Source: an uncultured Clostridia bacterium
GTDB taxonomy: Bacteria; Bacillota; Clostridia; UBA1381
Assembly: GCA_947624485.1 (NCBI GenBank)
Contig: CANQKM010000006.1
Coordinates: 121,811 to 185,810, forward strand
Direction of reading: 5' to 3'
Length of the DNA stretch: 64,000 nucleotides
The position numbers and the translations under genes were made by a program. This document shows positions 22,479-30,099 of the stretch, piece by piece. Below the pieces are notes generated by a model. That model ran no database searches. It worked only from the letters and a program-made list of their open reading frames with translations, and was not told the DNA's origin. Position 1 is the stretch's first letter; each line of letters begins with the position of its first letter.

Positions 22479-22507
22479 ATTATATCCGACTTGTTACAAA
22501 AAAGCAA
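22479..22507 (-). promoter_or_regulatory. Sigma-A promoter for the DUF6514-like gene
   Basis: TTGCTT-N17-TATAAT on the minus strand, about 40 nt before the chosen start codon. Confidence 0.6.
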
Positions 22508-22643
22508 TAGGTTTACATAAAATGTAAAATACTTGTAATCCTTTTGACTTGCGCATATCATATTTGAAACATACCAAGTCCGTTTTATCGTACATATAAT
22601 CGTGTATAATCGGTGTATAAGATAAAAACGGGAGGTAATTGTT

Positions 22644-22739
22644 ATGGTGATATTCGGTGCAATTCTTGTAAGCATAGGCGCGTCAATGCTTTTGACACTT
22701 AGGATCGTGAAGGGTAAGAACAGCGTGTGCGTGAAGTAG
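22644..22739 (+). CDS. 31-aa single-pass membrane peptide
   Basis: The ATG is preceded by GGGAGGT at good spacing. The peptide begins MVIFGAILVSIGASMLLTL, one membrane-spanning helix, and ends in a short basic tail (RIVKGKNSVCVK). Three TATAAT/TATAAG-like -10 boxes crowd nt 595-621 of the 22 kb region, but none has a good -35 box. I do not recognise a family. It could be a small membrane regulator or a toxin-like peptide, but unlike the peptides at 37320 and 59940 it shows no obvious antisense promoter or hairpin framework. A chance ORF cannot be excluded; the strong ribosome binding site is the main support. Confidence 0.5.
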   Translation: MVIFGAILVSIGASMLLTLRIVKGKNSVCVK

Positions 22740-22817
22740 GGAAGGGAAATTGTGATTTACCGGCGTATCGGAGGTGTGGGCGTAGGGGCGAACCGTTGAC
22801 ATCGGGTTATCGGGGAC

Positions 22818-22917
22818 GGGCGACCGCGAGGGTCGCCCCTACAATATGATATTTTATTATTTGATACAGACAACGCAAATTATATATTCCGTAGGGGCGA
22901 CCCTTGCGGTCGCCCGC
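22818..22917. repeat. Palindromic MITE-like element, family A
   Basis: Two inverted arms of 25 bp (22818-22842 and 22891-22917) with the motif GGGCGACC...GGGTCGCCCC flank an AT-rich 48-bp core. The same arm recurs at 53389, 53604, 59577, 59629, 60445 and 60497. No ORF is present. The region 22740-22817 holds only a degenerate arm (GTAGGGGCGAA at 22782). Confidence 0.85.
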
Positions 22918-22959
22918 ATTTGCGACACATCGCGGTAATGCGCTAAATCATAATTTACT

Positions 22960-24786
22960 TCACCCATTCGGTTTCACAATCTTTTTAATCCTCTGTTTCA
23001 GCGTAAGCAGCGCGAGTTTTGTTTTTGACGTTTGGCGCGCGACACTGTGGTGGGCGCGGGCGTTGATTATCTCTGTAAACCTTTGCGCCATGAGGTAATA
23101 CACGCGCTTTTTATAATGATTTATGCTGTCGTTGAAATCGTCGTCCGAGGTTATGTACTCATTCACGTCGAACAGCGTTACGTTTTCCTCACCCTCAAAC
23201 TCGGCGCGGACAGCCGCGTTCCATTTTTTGTGGTCGCTGTGGCGGTTCGTCCACGCCTCGAGCTTATTGTCCCTGTACTCCCTCTCGCAGCCGAGCAAAA
23301 TCACAAGCTCCGTACCCTTACGCAAATGCTCAAATATAAACCGCAGATTTTTCGCCGTTTCCTCCGGCGTGAGCCTGCCCAAGAACTCGTACCCGTCCGC
23401 TATTTTACGGAGCATGTCGCACGTAAAATTGCAGTTCGCGGTGTACACCTCTTTTTTTATGTACTTATCCCACATCTTTTCATCGGTCAGCGGGTATATG
23501 TACTCGCCGAACGCGAAAACCTGACCGCCGTCTTTTTTGCGGTACAGTCCGAGATTTACGTCGGTAAGTATGCTCACAAACACCATGCCGTAGCTGTTTT
23601 TGTAGATCGAGTCGGGGAACATTTCGCTGTCGCACATGGGCAAATCGCAGAGCGCCTTTTTCTCCGCGTCGGTTATCGAATACGCTTCCTTAATCTGTTC
23701 CGTGTGGTTCATGCCCTCTATCGTTACGCCGAGCGACTGTTTTTCGCGGCTCACATACGTGAATTCGCAGTCGAACATATCCTCGTTTTTTATAAATGAA
23801 AAAATCTGGTTGAGGTCGCACGGGCCTTTCATCAGCACTTTAAAATCCGCGCCCTCTATCTTCTCAAAATCACCGCCGCTGCTTTCCGAGCCGGAGTTTA
23901 TCCAGTACGACGGCGGCATACCCTTACCTATCTTGACCGACACGTCGCCCACAACGTCAAGCTCGGGACAGCCGAGGTAATCGTACGTGTACTGCTCCAG
24001 TCCCATGCCGAGCGTGCGGCAGGAAAACAACATATGCACCGCCCTGCCGTCCTTTACGGCGTAAAAGCCGACAACGCCGTAATCGCCGTACTTGTCAGCG
24101 GCGGTGACGTAGCCGCAGCGCGTGTCCCTGTCGGCGAGCATGGCGTTAAACTCGTCTTTTGTCGGGCGCACCTTCGTGAAATTAAGCTGGTTCGTGCGCA
24201 TGACAAGCTCGTAGAGCCGTTCCGCGTTAGCCTCGCAGTCGGTGCGGAACTGCACCTTGATGCCGCTCTGCCTTAAAAATTCCTCGTTCGAGCCTATGCT
24301 TTCCTTGATTTTGTTTTTCTTTTCGAGCGTTTTGTAGCTGTTAAGACGCGCGAAATTCTTATCGCTCTTATCGAGCTTTGAAATTTCGCCGTACAACTCG
24401 TCAAGCGTATCGGGGAGCGCCGTCATAATATCGGGACAGTAGTACCGCGCCTCTTCGAGGTTTTGAGGGTTGTCGTCAATAAACAGGACGTTCGCGCTTC
24501 TCAAATTCATAGCCGCGACGGTGTCCTTAATGCGTCTGCCCTTCGGCTGCCAGTTGATGGAATTGAACACGAAATACTCGCCGACTCCCATTTCACGCAG
24601 CTTGTTCACGCACGGTTCCTCGTCGTTTTTCGAGCAGACCGAATTTATAATACCCTTTTGGGCGCACATCAAAACAAGGTCGAGCGCGCGTTTATTCGGC
24701 TCGACCTCCTGTTCGGAAATTGTACCTTTCCAAAATGTGTTGTCCAAATCCCAAATTATAAGTTTGATTTTATCAGCGTTTATCAT
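22960..24786 (-). CDS. FkbH-like HAD-IIIC protein with C-terminal SGNH-like region
   Basis: The 608-aa product opens with the HAD motif IIWDLDNTFWKG (nucleophile Asp13, Asp15). A VLFIDDNPQN motif lies near residue 100, followed by a GNAT-like segment (GDYGVVGFYAV, SCRTLGMGLEQY, about 225-275). This is the order seen in FkbH-type proteins, which in known cases transfer glyceryl groups or act in polysaccharide and polyketide assembly. The remaining half (about 330-600) resembles an SGNH-hydrolase fold, with a terminal DSINHY (D-x-x-H type) motif; this call is weaker. It starts 13 nt after the purA stop, so it is probably the last gene of the purine operon, although a role in purine synthesis is not implied. 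A surface-glycan modification role is inferred from the family only. Confidence 0.8.
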   Translation of the reverse strand: MINADKIKLIIWDLDNTFWKGTISEQEVEPNKRALDLVLMCAQKGIINSVCSKNDEEPCVNKLREMGVGEYFVFNSINWQPKGRRIKDTVAAMNLRSANVLFIDDNPQNLEEARYYCPDIMTALPDTLDELYGEISKLDKSDKNFARLNSYKTLEKKNKIKESIGSNEEFLRQSGIKVQFRTDCEANAERLYELVMRTNQLNFTKVRPTKDEFNAMLADRDTRCGYVTAADKYGDYGVVGFYAVKDGRAVHMLFSCRTLGMGLEQYTYDYLGCPELDVVGDVSVKIGKGMPPSYWINSGSESSGGDFEKIEGADFKVLMKGPCDLNQIFSFIKNEDMFDCEFTYVSREKQSLGVTIEGMNHTEQIKEAYSITDAEKKALCDLPMCDSEMFPDSIYKNSYGMVFVSILTDVNLGLYRKKDGGQVFAFGEYIYPLTDEKMWDKYIKKEVYTANCNFTCDMLRKIADGYEFLGRLTPEETAKNLRFIFEHLRKGTELVILLGCEREYRDNKLEAWTNRHSDHKKWNAAVRAEFEGEENVTLFDVNEYITSDDDFNDSINHYKKRVYYLMAQRFTEIINARAHHSVARQTSKTKLALLTLKQRIKKIVKPNG

Positions 24787-24799
24787 GATTTTTCAACTC

Positions 24800-26077
24800 T
24801 TATCTGAGGATTATCTCGTTTCTTCCCGGACCGTTGGACACTATTTTAATCGGAACTTCAAGCTCCTTCTCGATAAACTCGATGTAACCCCTGCAGTTTT
24901 CGGGCAGATCCTCATATTTCGTTATGCCGCGGATATCGGTTTTCCAGCCGGGCAGCGTTTTAAGCACCGGCTTTGAACGCTCGAGCTTCGCGGTGGTCGG
25001 GAAATCGCGCGTTACCTCGCCGTCAATCTCATAACCCACGCATACGGGTATCTCGTCGAGGTAGCCCAAAACGTCGAGGACGGTAAACGCGACCTGTGTC
25101 GTACCCTGCACGCGGCAGCCGTAACGCGACGCAACGCAGTCGAACCAGCCCATACGTCTCGGTCTGCCGGTGGTCGCGCCGTACTCGCCGCCGTCGCCGC
25201 CGCGCTTACGAAGCTCCTCAGCCTCGTCGCCGAATATTTCGGAAACGAACGCGCCCGCGCCCACAGCCGACGAATACGCCTTAACGACTGTGATGATCTC
25301 CTTTATCTCATACGGCGGTATTCCCGCGCCGACCGCGCCGTAACCCGCGAGAGTGGAGGACGAGGTCGTCATCGGGTAAATGCCGAAATCGGGATCTTTA
25401 AGCGAGCCGAGCTGACCTTCGAGAAGAATGTTTTTGCCGCTCTTTACCGCGTCGTGCATAAACGATACCGAGTCGATAACGTACGGCTTTATCATTTCGC
25501 CGTACTCCTTGAGCGTTGTGAAAAGCTCGTCAGCGTCAATGAGCGGCTTGTGATAAATATGTTCAAGCATGAGGTTCTTTACCTCAAGCACGTTTTTGAT
25601 TTTTTCCTTTAATCTGTCGTCGTCCTCGAAAAGCTCCCACACCTGAAAGCCTATCTTCGAGAACTTATCCGAGAAGAACGGCGCGATGCCCGATTTCGTC
25701 GAACCGAACTGACGGTCGCTCAAACGTTCCTCCTCATATTGGTCGAACAGCTTATGATACGGCAAAAGCACCTGCACTCTTTCCGAAACGACGATATTCG
25801 GCTTCGGCACGCCGCGCTTTACCACGCTGTCAATCTCGCTTATAAGCTCGGGAATGTCGAGCGCAACGCCGTTGCCTATCATGTTTGTGACGTTTTGGTT
25901 AAACGAGCCGGACGGCAGAAGATGCAGCGCGAATTTTCCGTAGTCGTTTATAATCGTGTGTCCCGCGTTCGCACCGCCCTGAAAGCGTATTACTATATCC
26001 GCTTCCGAAGCAAGCATATCGGTGATTTTACCCTTGCCCTCGTCGCCCCAGTTTGCGCCCACTATTGCTTTTACCAT
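24800..26077 (-). CDS. purA: Adenylosuccinate synthetase
   Basis: This GTP-dependent enzyme forms adenylosuccinate from IMP and aspartate, the first committed step to AMP. The start at 26077 follows GGGAGGA; the upstream TTG in the same frame overlaps the ribosome binding site. The 425-aa protein has the P-loop GANWGDEGKGK (residues 7-17), QGGANAGHT, IGNGV, the STKSGIAP loop, GGDGGEYGATTGRPRRMGW and the C-terminal base-binding SNGPGRNE. Length and motifs are normal. It is separated by 30 nt from the upstream secreted-protein gene and follows purB in the same direction, so AMP branch genes are grouped. Confidence 0.97.
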   Translation of the reverse strand: MVKAIVGANWGDEGKGKITDMLASEADIVIRFQGGANAGHTIINDYGKFALHLLPSGSFNQNVTNMIGNGVALDIPELISEIDSVVKRGVPKPNIVVSERVQVLLPYHKLFDQYEEERLSDRQFGSTKSGIAPFFSDKFSKIGFQVWELFEDDDRLKEKIKNVLEVKNLMLEHIYHKPLIDADELFTTLKEYGEMIKPYVIDSVSFMHDAVKSGKNILLEGQLGSLKDPDFGIYPMTTSSSTLAGYGAVGAGIPPYEIKEIITVVKAYSSAVGAGAFVSEIFGDEAEELRKRGGDGGEYGATTGRPRRMGWFDCVASRYGCRVQGTTQVAFTVLDVLGYLDEIPVCVGYEIDGEVTRDFPTTAKLERSKPVLKTLPGWKTDIRGITKYEDLPENCRGYIEFIEKELEVPIKIVSNGPGRNEIILR

Positions 26078-26107
26078 GTCAAATCCTCCCAAATTTAATT
26101 ATGCATT

Positions 26108-27115
26108 TTATTCAAGTACAAGCTCTATTTTCGCCGTGCCTGCAGGCAATACAGCCGTAGATTCCTGCGGCGTCCACGAATACGCCCATGAGTGGAATAT
26201 ATCGGAAAAACCACCTATTTTTTTGCCGTTTGAGTCGAGACAGTCAAACGTAACGGCAATGTTTCCGCTGTCCTCTCTGTACGTCCGTACCGTGTATCTT
26301 ATTTCATAATCCCCGTCGGCGTTCGTATCTATTTCCGTAATCTGGAAATCCCTCGCGCTGTGGGAATTAGCCTCTCTTGAACTGTCGTATTCTATGTCGT
26401 ACTTCAGTCCCAAACCGCTGCCGCTTGCGTCACTGTCCTCGCCGCCGTTATTCATATCAGGTGCGGGAGAAGGCTCCGCGCTCTCACTCGGTGCGGGCGA
26501 CGCTTCCGGCGCTGCGGTTGCGGTCGGAGATGCCGACGCTTCCGGTGCGCTTGACTCGTCTGAAATTACGGGACCGGGTTCTGTCTGCGTTGTCGGGTTT
26601 GGCGAAGCTGTAGGCATTGCCGGACCATGTCCGGACGCCGGCAGATTATTGCCGCCGGACACAGCCGGACCGGAGCCTGTTATAATGTTGGCATTGGAAG
26701 TAATTGTGACGGTGTACGTGTCCTCATCCCAGTCAACATTACATTTAAAGCTCTCCGATATTGCGCGCAGCGGCACGAGCGTTCTGCTGTCCACGATAAC
26801 GGGCGGAACGTCGATCGTAACCGGTTCAAGATTTACGAACATCTGACTGTAACCCACATTCATAATAATTTCCGTATCGTCTTTTACGGCGGTGACGGTT
26901 TTAGTGCTGTCGTCCCAGTCAACCTCCGCGCCGAGCGTTTCAAATATCGCGCGCATCGGCACCATTGTGCGTTCATTCATAATCTGCGGCTTAACGTCAA
27001 ATTCAATTTCCTTACCGTCCAAAAACACGGTAATATCGTTTTCGTCGCCGTGAACCGCGACAAATGATGTCATAAGCATGGCTGAAGCGATAAATAATGA
27101 TAACAGCTTTTTCAT
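26108..27115 (-). CDS. Secreted copper-amine-oxidase-N-like protein inside the purine operon
   Basis: The start at 27115 (MKKLLSLFIASAMLMTSF) gives a clean signal peptide and has GAGGTG just upstream, within the 13-nt gap after purB. Residues about 28-135 carry two copper amine oxidase N-terminal-like (Cu_amine_oxidN1) units, DGKEIEFDVKPQIMNERTMVPMRA and a VTIDVPPVIVDSRTLVPLRA-like copy (motifs given in part), a fold usually used for wall or polymer binding and not for oxidase catalysis. A Ser/Pro/Ala/Glu-rich linker (about 145-225) leads to a 100-aa beta-rich C-terminal domain I do not recognise. No copper ligands or catalytic domain are visible. Why a secreted protein sits between purB and purA is unclear; co-transcription is inferred from spacing. 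Confidence 0.85.
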   Translation of the reverse strand: MKKLLSLFIASAMLMTSFVAVHGDENDITVFLDGKEIEFDVKPQIMNERTMVPMRAIFETLGAEVDWDDSTKTVTAVKDDTEIIMNVGYSQMFVNLEPVTIDVPPVIVDSRTLVPLRAISESFKCNVDWDEDTYTVTITSNANIITGSGPAVSGGNNLPASGHGPAMPTASPNPTTQTEPGPVISDESSAPEASASPTATAAPEASPAPSESAEPSPAPDMNNGGEDSDASGSGLGLKYDIEYDSSREANSHSARDFQITEIDTNADGDYEIRYTVRTYREDSGNIAVTFDCLDSNGKKIGGFSDIFHSWAYSWTPQESTAVLPAGTAKIELVLE

Positions 27116-27128
27116 AATAACACCTCGT

Positions 27129-28562
27129 TTAAACATTGATTTCAACCTCTACGCCGAGCAGATCCTTGTTTTTCTCCAGCATCGGCTTTACGTATTCGGC
27201 AAGGAAATCCTCCACCTGCTGCGGCGCGCGTCCGACGTAGTTTTCGGGCTTCATAACCGCCTTGATTTCGTCGAGCGTCAGTCCGAACGCGGGATCAGCC
27301 GCGATAAGCTCGGCAAGGTTGTTTTCTTTACCCTTGACCTTGACAGTCTTGCCCGCCTCCATCGAGTATACACGAATTTTCTCGTGCAAGTCCTGTCTGT
27401 CGCCGCCCTTCTTGACGGCGTCCATCATGATGTTTTCTGTAGCCATGAACGGTATTTCGCGCATGAACTGCTGATATATAACCTTGTCGTAAACGACTAA
27501 GCCGTCCACGACGTTGATGTACAAATTGAGTATGGCGTCAACCGCAAGGAACGCCTCCGGCACGGATATGCGCTTGTTGGCGCTGTCGTCGAGCGTTCTC
27601 TCGAACCACTGTGTCGCGGCTGTGATAGCGGGGTTCAGCGCGTCCACTATGACGTATCGTGCGAGCGAGCCTATTCTCTCGCTTCTCATCGGGTTGCGCT
27701 TGTACGCCATCGCCGACGAGCCTATCTGCGACTTCTCGAACGGCTCCTCTATCTGCTTCAAATGCTGCAAAAGACGGATATCGTTCGAAAATTTATACGC
27801 GCTCTGCGCGATAAGGCTCAGGGTATTGAGCATCTGCGTGTCAAGCTTTCGCGGATACGTCTGACCGCTCACCGGGAACGTGTCCGAATAGCCCATTTTC
27901 GAGGCTATTTTCCTGTCAAGCTCCTTGCACTTCTCGTGGTCGCCCTCGAAAAGCTCCATAAAGCTCGCCTGAGTGCCTGTCGTGCCCTTGCAGCCCAAAA
28001 GCTTTGCCTTTGAAAGCTGATAGTCCACGTCCTCCAAATCCATCATCAGATCCTCGAGCCACAGTGTCGCGCGTTTTCCGACGGTGGTCGGCTGGGCGGG
28101 CTGGAAATGCGTGAACGCGAGCGTCGGCAAATCCTTATTAGCCTCCGCGAATTTAGCAAGCTCGCCGATAAGGCACACGAGCTTTTTCTTAACGAGCCGC
28201 ATAGCCTCGGTCATGATTATAATATCGGTATTGTCGCCGACATAGCAGCTTGTCGCGCCGAGATGTATGATAGGCTTCGCGTCGGGACACTGTACCCCGT
28301 ACGCGTAAACGTGCGACATAACGTCGTGGCGCACTTCCTTTTCGCGCGCCTTCGCTACGTCGTAGTTTATATCGTAGATATGCTCCTTCATCTGAGCGAT
28401 CTGCTTGTCGGTTATGTCAAGCCCCAGCTCCTTCTCGCTCTCCGCGAGCGCAATCCATAATTTCCGCCAGGTCGAGAATTTCTTGTCCGGCGAGAAAATG
28501 TATTGCATCTCCTTCGACGCGTAACGGGAATTGAGCGGGCTTTCATATGTGTTTGTAGCCAT
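27129..28562 (-). CDS. purB: Adenylosuccinate lyase
   Basis: The enzyme cleaves SAICAR to AICAR and adenylosuccinate to AMP, releasing fumarate. The 477-aa protein has IHLGATSCYVGDN, FTHFQPAQPTT, the KGTTGTQASF region and the fumarase/aspartase signature GSSAMAYKRNP with the catalytic Ser loop. Length and family (long, eukaryote-like PurB clade) look normal. AAGGAG lies 5 nt upstream of the ATG. It is downstream of purC on the same strand, but a 121-bp palindromic repeat fills the gap, which may reduce or shape read-through. Confidence 0.96.
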   Translation of the reverse strand: MATNTYESPLNSRYASKEMQYIFSPDKKFSTWRKLWIALAESEKELGLDITDKQIAQMKEHIYDINYDVAKAREKEVRHDVMSHVYAYGVQCPDAKPIIHLGATSCYVGDNTDIIIMTEAMRLVKKKLVCLIGELAKFAEANKDLPTLAFTHFQPAQPTTVGKRATLWLEDLMMDLEDVDYQLSKAKLLGCKGTTGTQASFMELFEGDHEKCKELDRKIASKMGYSDTFPVSGQTYPRKLDTQMLNTLSLIAQSAYKFSNDIRLLQHLKQIEEPFEKSQIGSSAMAYKRNPMRSERIGSLARYVIVDALNPAITAATQWFERTLDDSANKRISVPEAFLAVDAILNLYINVVDGLVVYDKVIYQQFMREIPFMATENIMMDAVKKGGDRQDLHEKIRVYSMEAGKTVKVKGKENNLAELIAADPAFGLTLDEIKAVMKPENYVGRAPQQVEDFLAEYVKPMLEKNKDLLGVEVEINV

Positions 28563-28593
28563 GTTTTTCTCCTTGTAAATGGGATTTATCTAC

Positions 28594-28714
28594 GTGAGGC
28601 CCCCTTGTCAAAGGGGGCTGTCAGCGAAGCTGACTGGGGGATTCCTGCGCTAATTTTAAAAAAGAATCCCTCCACCGCTACGCGGTCCCCCTCCCTTTGA
28701 CAAGGGAGGCTAAC
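28594..28714. repeat. Palindromic intergenic repeat, family C
   Basis: A 121-bp element beginning GTGAGGCCCCCTTGTCAAAG and ending TTTGACAAGGGAGGCTAAC, so its ends are inverted. Internal hairpins lie around GTCAGCGAAGCTGAC and ACCGCTACGCGGT. A near copy lies at 29811-29934, and reversed or partial copies at 59656-59774 and 60301-60370. It has no coding capacity and fills the purC-purB gap. Confidence 0.9.
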
Positions 28715-28734
28715 ACCCCTAAATCCTAATTATA

Positions 28735-29442
28735 TCACAATCCCAATCTCTTAAATACTTCCTCATACGCCTCTTCGACGTTGCCGAGGTCGCGGCGGAA
28801 GCGGTCTTTATCGAGCTTCTCATGTGTTGTTGCGTCCCAGAGGCGGCAGGTGTCGGGCGAAATTTCGTCCGCCAGAATAATCTTACCGTCGGGCGTTTTA
28901 CCGAACTCAATCTTAAAGTCAACAAGCTCGATATTGATACTCTCAAAATACGCCTTCAAAACATCGTTTACCTTAAACGTCAAATCCGCGATCGTGTCGA
29001 GATCCTCTTTTGTCGCCGCGCCAATCGCGATGATCTGCAGGTCGTTGATCATCGGATCGCCGAGCGCATCGTCTTTTAAGCAGTATTCGAGCGTGGTGCA
29101 GTTGAGCTTTTTGCCCTCCTCAACGCCGAAACGCTTCGAGAACGAGCCTGCAGCGATGTTTCTTATAATAACCTCGAGCGGCACGATCTCAACCTTTTTA
29201 ACGACCGTTTCTCTGTCGGAAATTTCCTCGACAAAATGCGTCGGAATGCCGTTCTTTTCCATGATCTGCATCAGGAAATTCGACATCTTATTATTCACAA
29301 CGCCCTTGCCGGCGATCTGTCCCTTTTTGAGACCGTTGAATGCCGTCGCGTCGTCCTTATAGTCCACTATGTATAAATTTTCGTCGTCGGTTTTGAAAAC
29401 CTTTTTTGCCTTGCCTTCATAAAGCTGTTCGAGTTTTTTCAT
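28735..29442 (-). CDS. purC: SAICAR synthetase (phosphoribosylaminoimidazole-succinocarboxamide synthase)
   Basis: This ATP-dependent enzyme joins CAIR and aspartate in de novo purine synthesis. The 235-aa protein starts [16 protein letters not shown] and has the family motifs [19 protein letters not shown] and [14 protein letters not shown]. Length is typical of bacterial PurC. The ribosome binding site GGAAGGA lies 9 nt upstream of the ATG, and a sigma-A promoter lies 43-71 nt upstream. It is the first gene of the inferred purC-purB-(secreted protein)-purA-fkbH-like operon. No guanine riboswitch or obvious PurR box was seen in the short leader. Confidence 0.97.
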   Translation of the reverse strand: MKKLEQLYEGKAKKVFKTDDENLYIVDYKDDATAFNGLKKGQIAGKGVVNNKMSNFLMQIMEKNGIPTHFVEEISDRETVVKKVEIVPLEVIIRNIAAGSFSKRFGVEEGKKLNCTTLEYCLKDDALGDPMINDLQIIAIGAATKEDLDTIADLTFKVNDVLKAYFESINIELVDFKIEFGKTPDGKIILADEISPDTCRLWDATTHEKLDKDRFRRDLGNVEEAYEEVFKRLGL

Positions 29443-29484
29443 TGTTTATCCAATCCTTCCTTGTAAACATAATTTTACATATAT

Positions 29485-29513
29485 ATTCTACTATAAAGCC
29501 GCGGTAAAATCAA
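29485..29513 (-). promoter_or_regulatory. Sigma-A promoter for purC
   Basis: TTGATT-N17-TAGAAT on the minus strand, placing the start site about 35 nt before the purC ATG. Confidence 0.65.
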
Positions 29514-29533
29514 GAGCAACATACAAATTTCTC

Positions 29534-29562
29534 TTTACAATCGGAATTTTATATGGTATACT
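29534..29562 (+). promoter_or_regulatory. Sigma-A promoter for candidate small RNA
   Basis: TTTACA-N17-TATACT on the plus strand. It is divergent from purC and 7 nt before the base of a long hairpin. Confidence 0.7.
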
Positions 29563-29568
29563 GTTTTT

Positions 29569-29743
29569 GCGACTTAAACAATATCCCCCTTTTTAAATAT
29601 AAATATATAACAGTCTCTGCTTTGCAAAAAATGCAGGCTCTTTTCAAGATTGCTATATGTTTATATTGAAAAGGATATTGTACTAAGTCGCATTAGTCGA
29701 GCCGTGTGTTTTTTAGCGCATGGTTTCGGCTGTGCGCTTTTTT
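29569..29743 (+). ncRNA. Candidate structured small RNA, about 175 nt, rod-like
   Basis: There is no ORF. The predicted transcript opens with a near-continuous long hairpin: 29568-29612 pairs with 29651-29692 (arms TGCGACTTA..CAATATCC and GGATATTG..TAAGTCGCA, then an A/T-rich helix), with an asymmetric inner loop and a CTGC/GCAG tip. A second hairpin, AGCGCATG...CTGTGCGCT (29715-29738), is followed by six T residues, a good terminator. Size, rod shape and position beside a purine gene recall 6S RNA (6S genes adjoin pur genes in some bacteria), but the usual large central bubble is not clear. An RNA gene is well supported; the 6S identity is a guess. Confidence 0.6.
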
Positions 29744-29766
29744 GTGTTGCGGTACAATTTTATATA

Positions 29767-29792
29767 AAAAAGGACGCAGAAGCGTCCTTTTT
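29767..29792. terminator. Bidirectional terminator
   Basis: An 11-bp stem AAAAAGGACGC / GCGTCCTTTTT with a 4-nt AGAA loop. It backs up the small RNA terminator on the plus strand and can end the minus-strand JAB cassette. Confidence 0.85.
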
Positions 29793-29810
29793 GCGTTATT
29801 CTACGTGAAT

Positions 29811-29934
29811 GTGAGGCCCTCTTGTCAAAGGGGGCTGTCACGCGTAGCGTGACTGGGGGATTCCTTTTATATTTTCACAATGAATCCCTCCACCGCCTTC
29901 GGCGGTCCCCCTCCCTTTAACAAGGGAGGCTAAC
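29811..29934. repeat. Palindromic intergenic repeat, family C, second copy
   Basis: A 124-bp copy of the element at 28594-28714 in the same orientation, with inverted ends GTGAGGCCCTCTTGTCAAAG and CAAGGGAGGCTAAC. Internal hairpins are GTCACGCGTAGCGTGAC and CACCGCCTTCGGCGGT. Both copies follow the sequence CTACGTGA. Confidence 0.9.
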
Positions 29935-29946
29935 TACGGTGATTTT

Positions 29947-30099
29947 TCAGCTTGCTTTTTTCTCTCTTTCCAAAATCCGCTGCTTTTCCGCCGCGGCTTC
30001 CGCTTCGAGACGGGCGATTTCCGCGCGCCGCTCCGCTTTTGTCATTTTCATGATATAATCGGGAATTATTACTCTGTCGTCTAACTTTTCTTCCATCAT
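29947..30099 (-). CDS. 50-aa charged helical protein, partner of the JAB gene
   Basis: The sequence opens MMEEKLDDRVIIPDYIMK. The rest (MTKAERRAEIARLEAEA... EREKKAS) is an almost uninterrupted charged amphipathic helix. The first ATG directly abuts the TAG stop of the JAB gene, and GGGAGGTG lies inside that gene's end, so translation is almost certainly coupled. I do not recognise a family. As the second gene of a two-gene cassette it could be an antitoxin, chaperone or regulatory partner, but nothing in the sequence proves this. The overlapping frame at 29930-30115 is a shadow without a ribosome binding site. Confidence 0.7.
   Translation of the reverse strand: MMEEKLDDRVIIPDYIMKMTKAERRAEIARLEAEAAAEKQRILEREKKAS

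Noticed and set aside
26078..26092. Upstream TTG start for purA
   Set aside because: It overlaps the GGGAGGA ribosome binding site of the ATG at 26077, and PurA proteins begin at that position.
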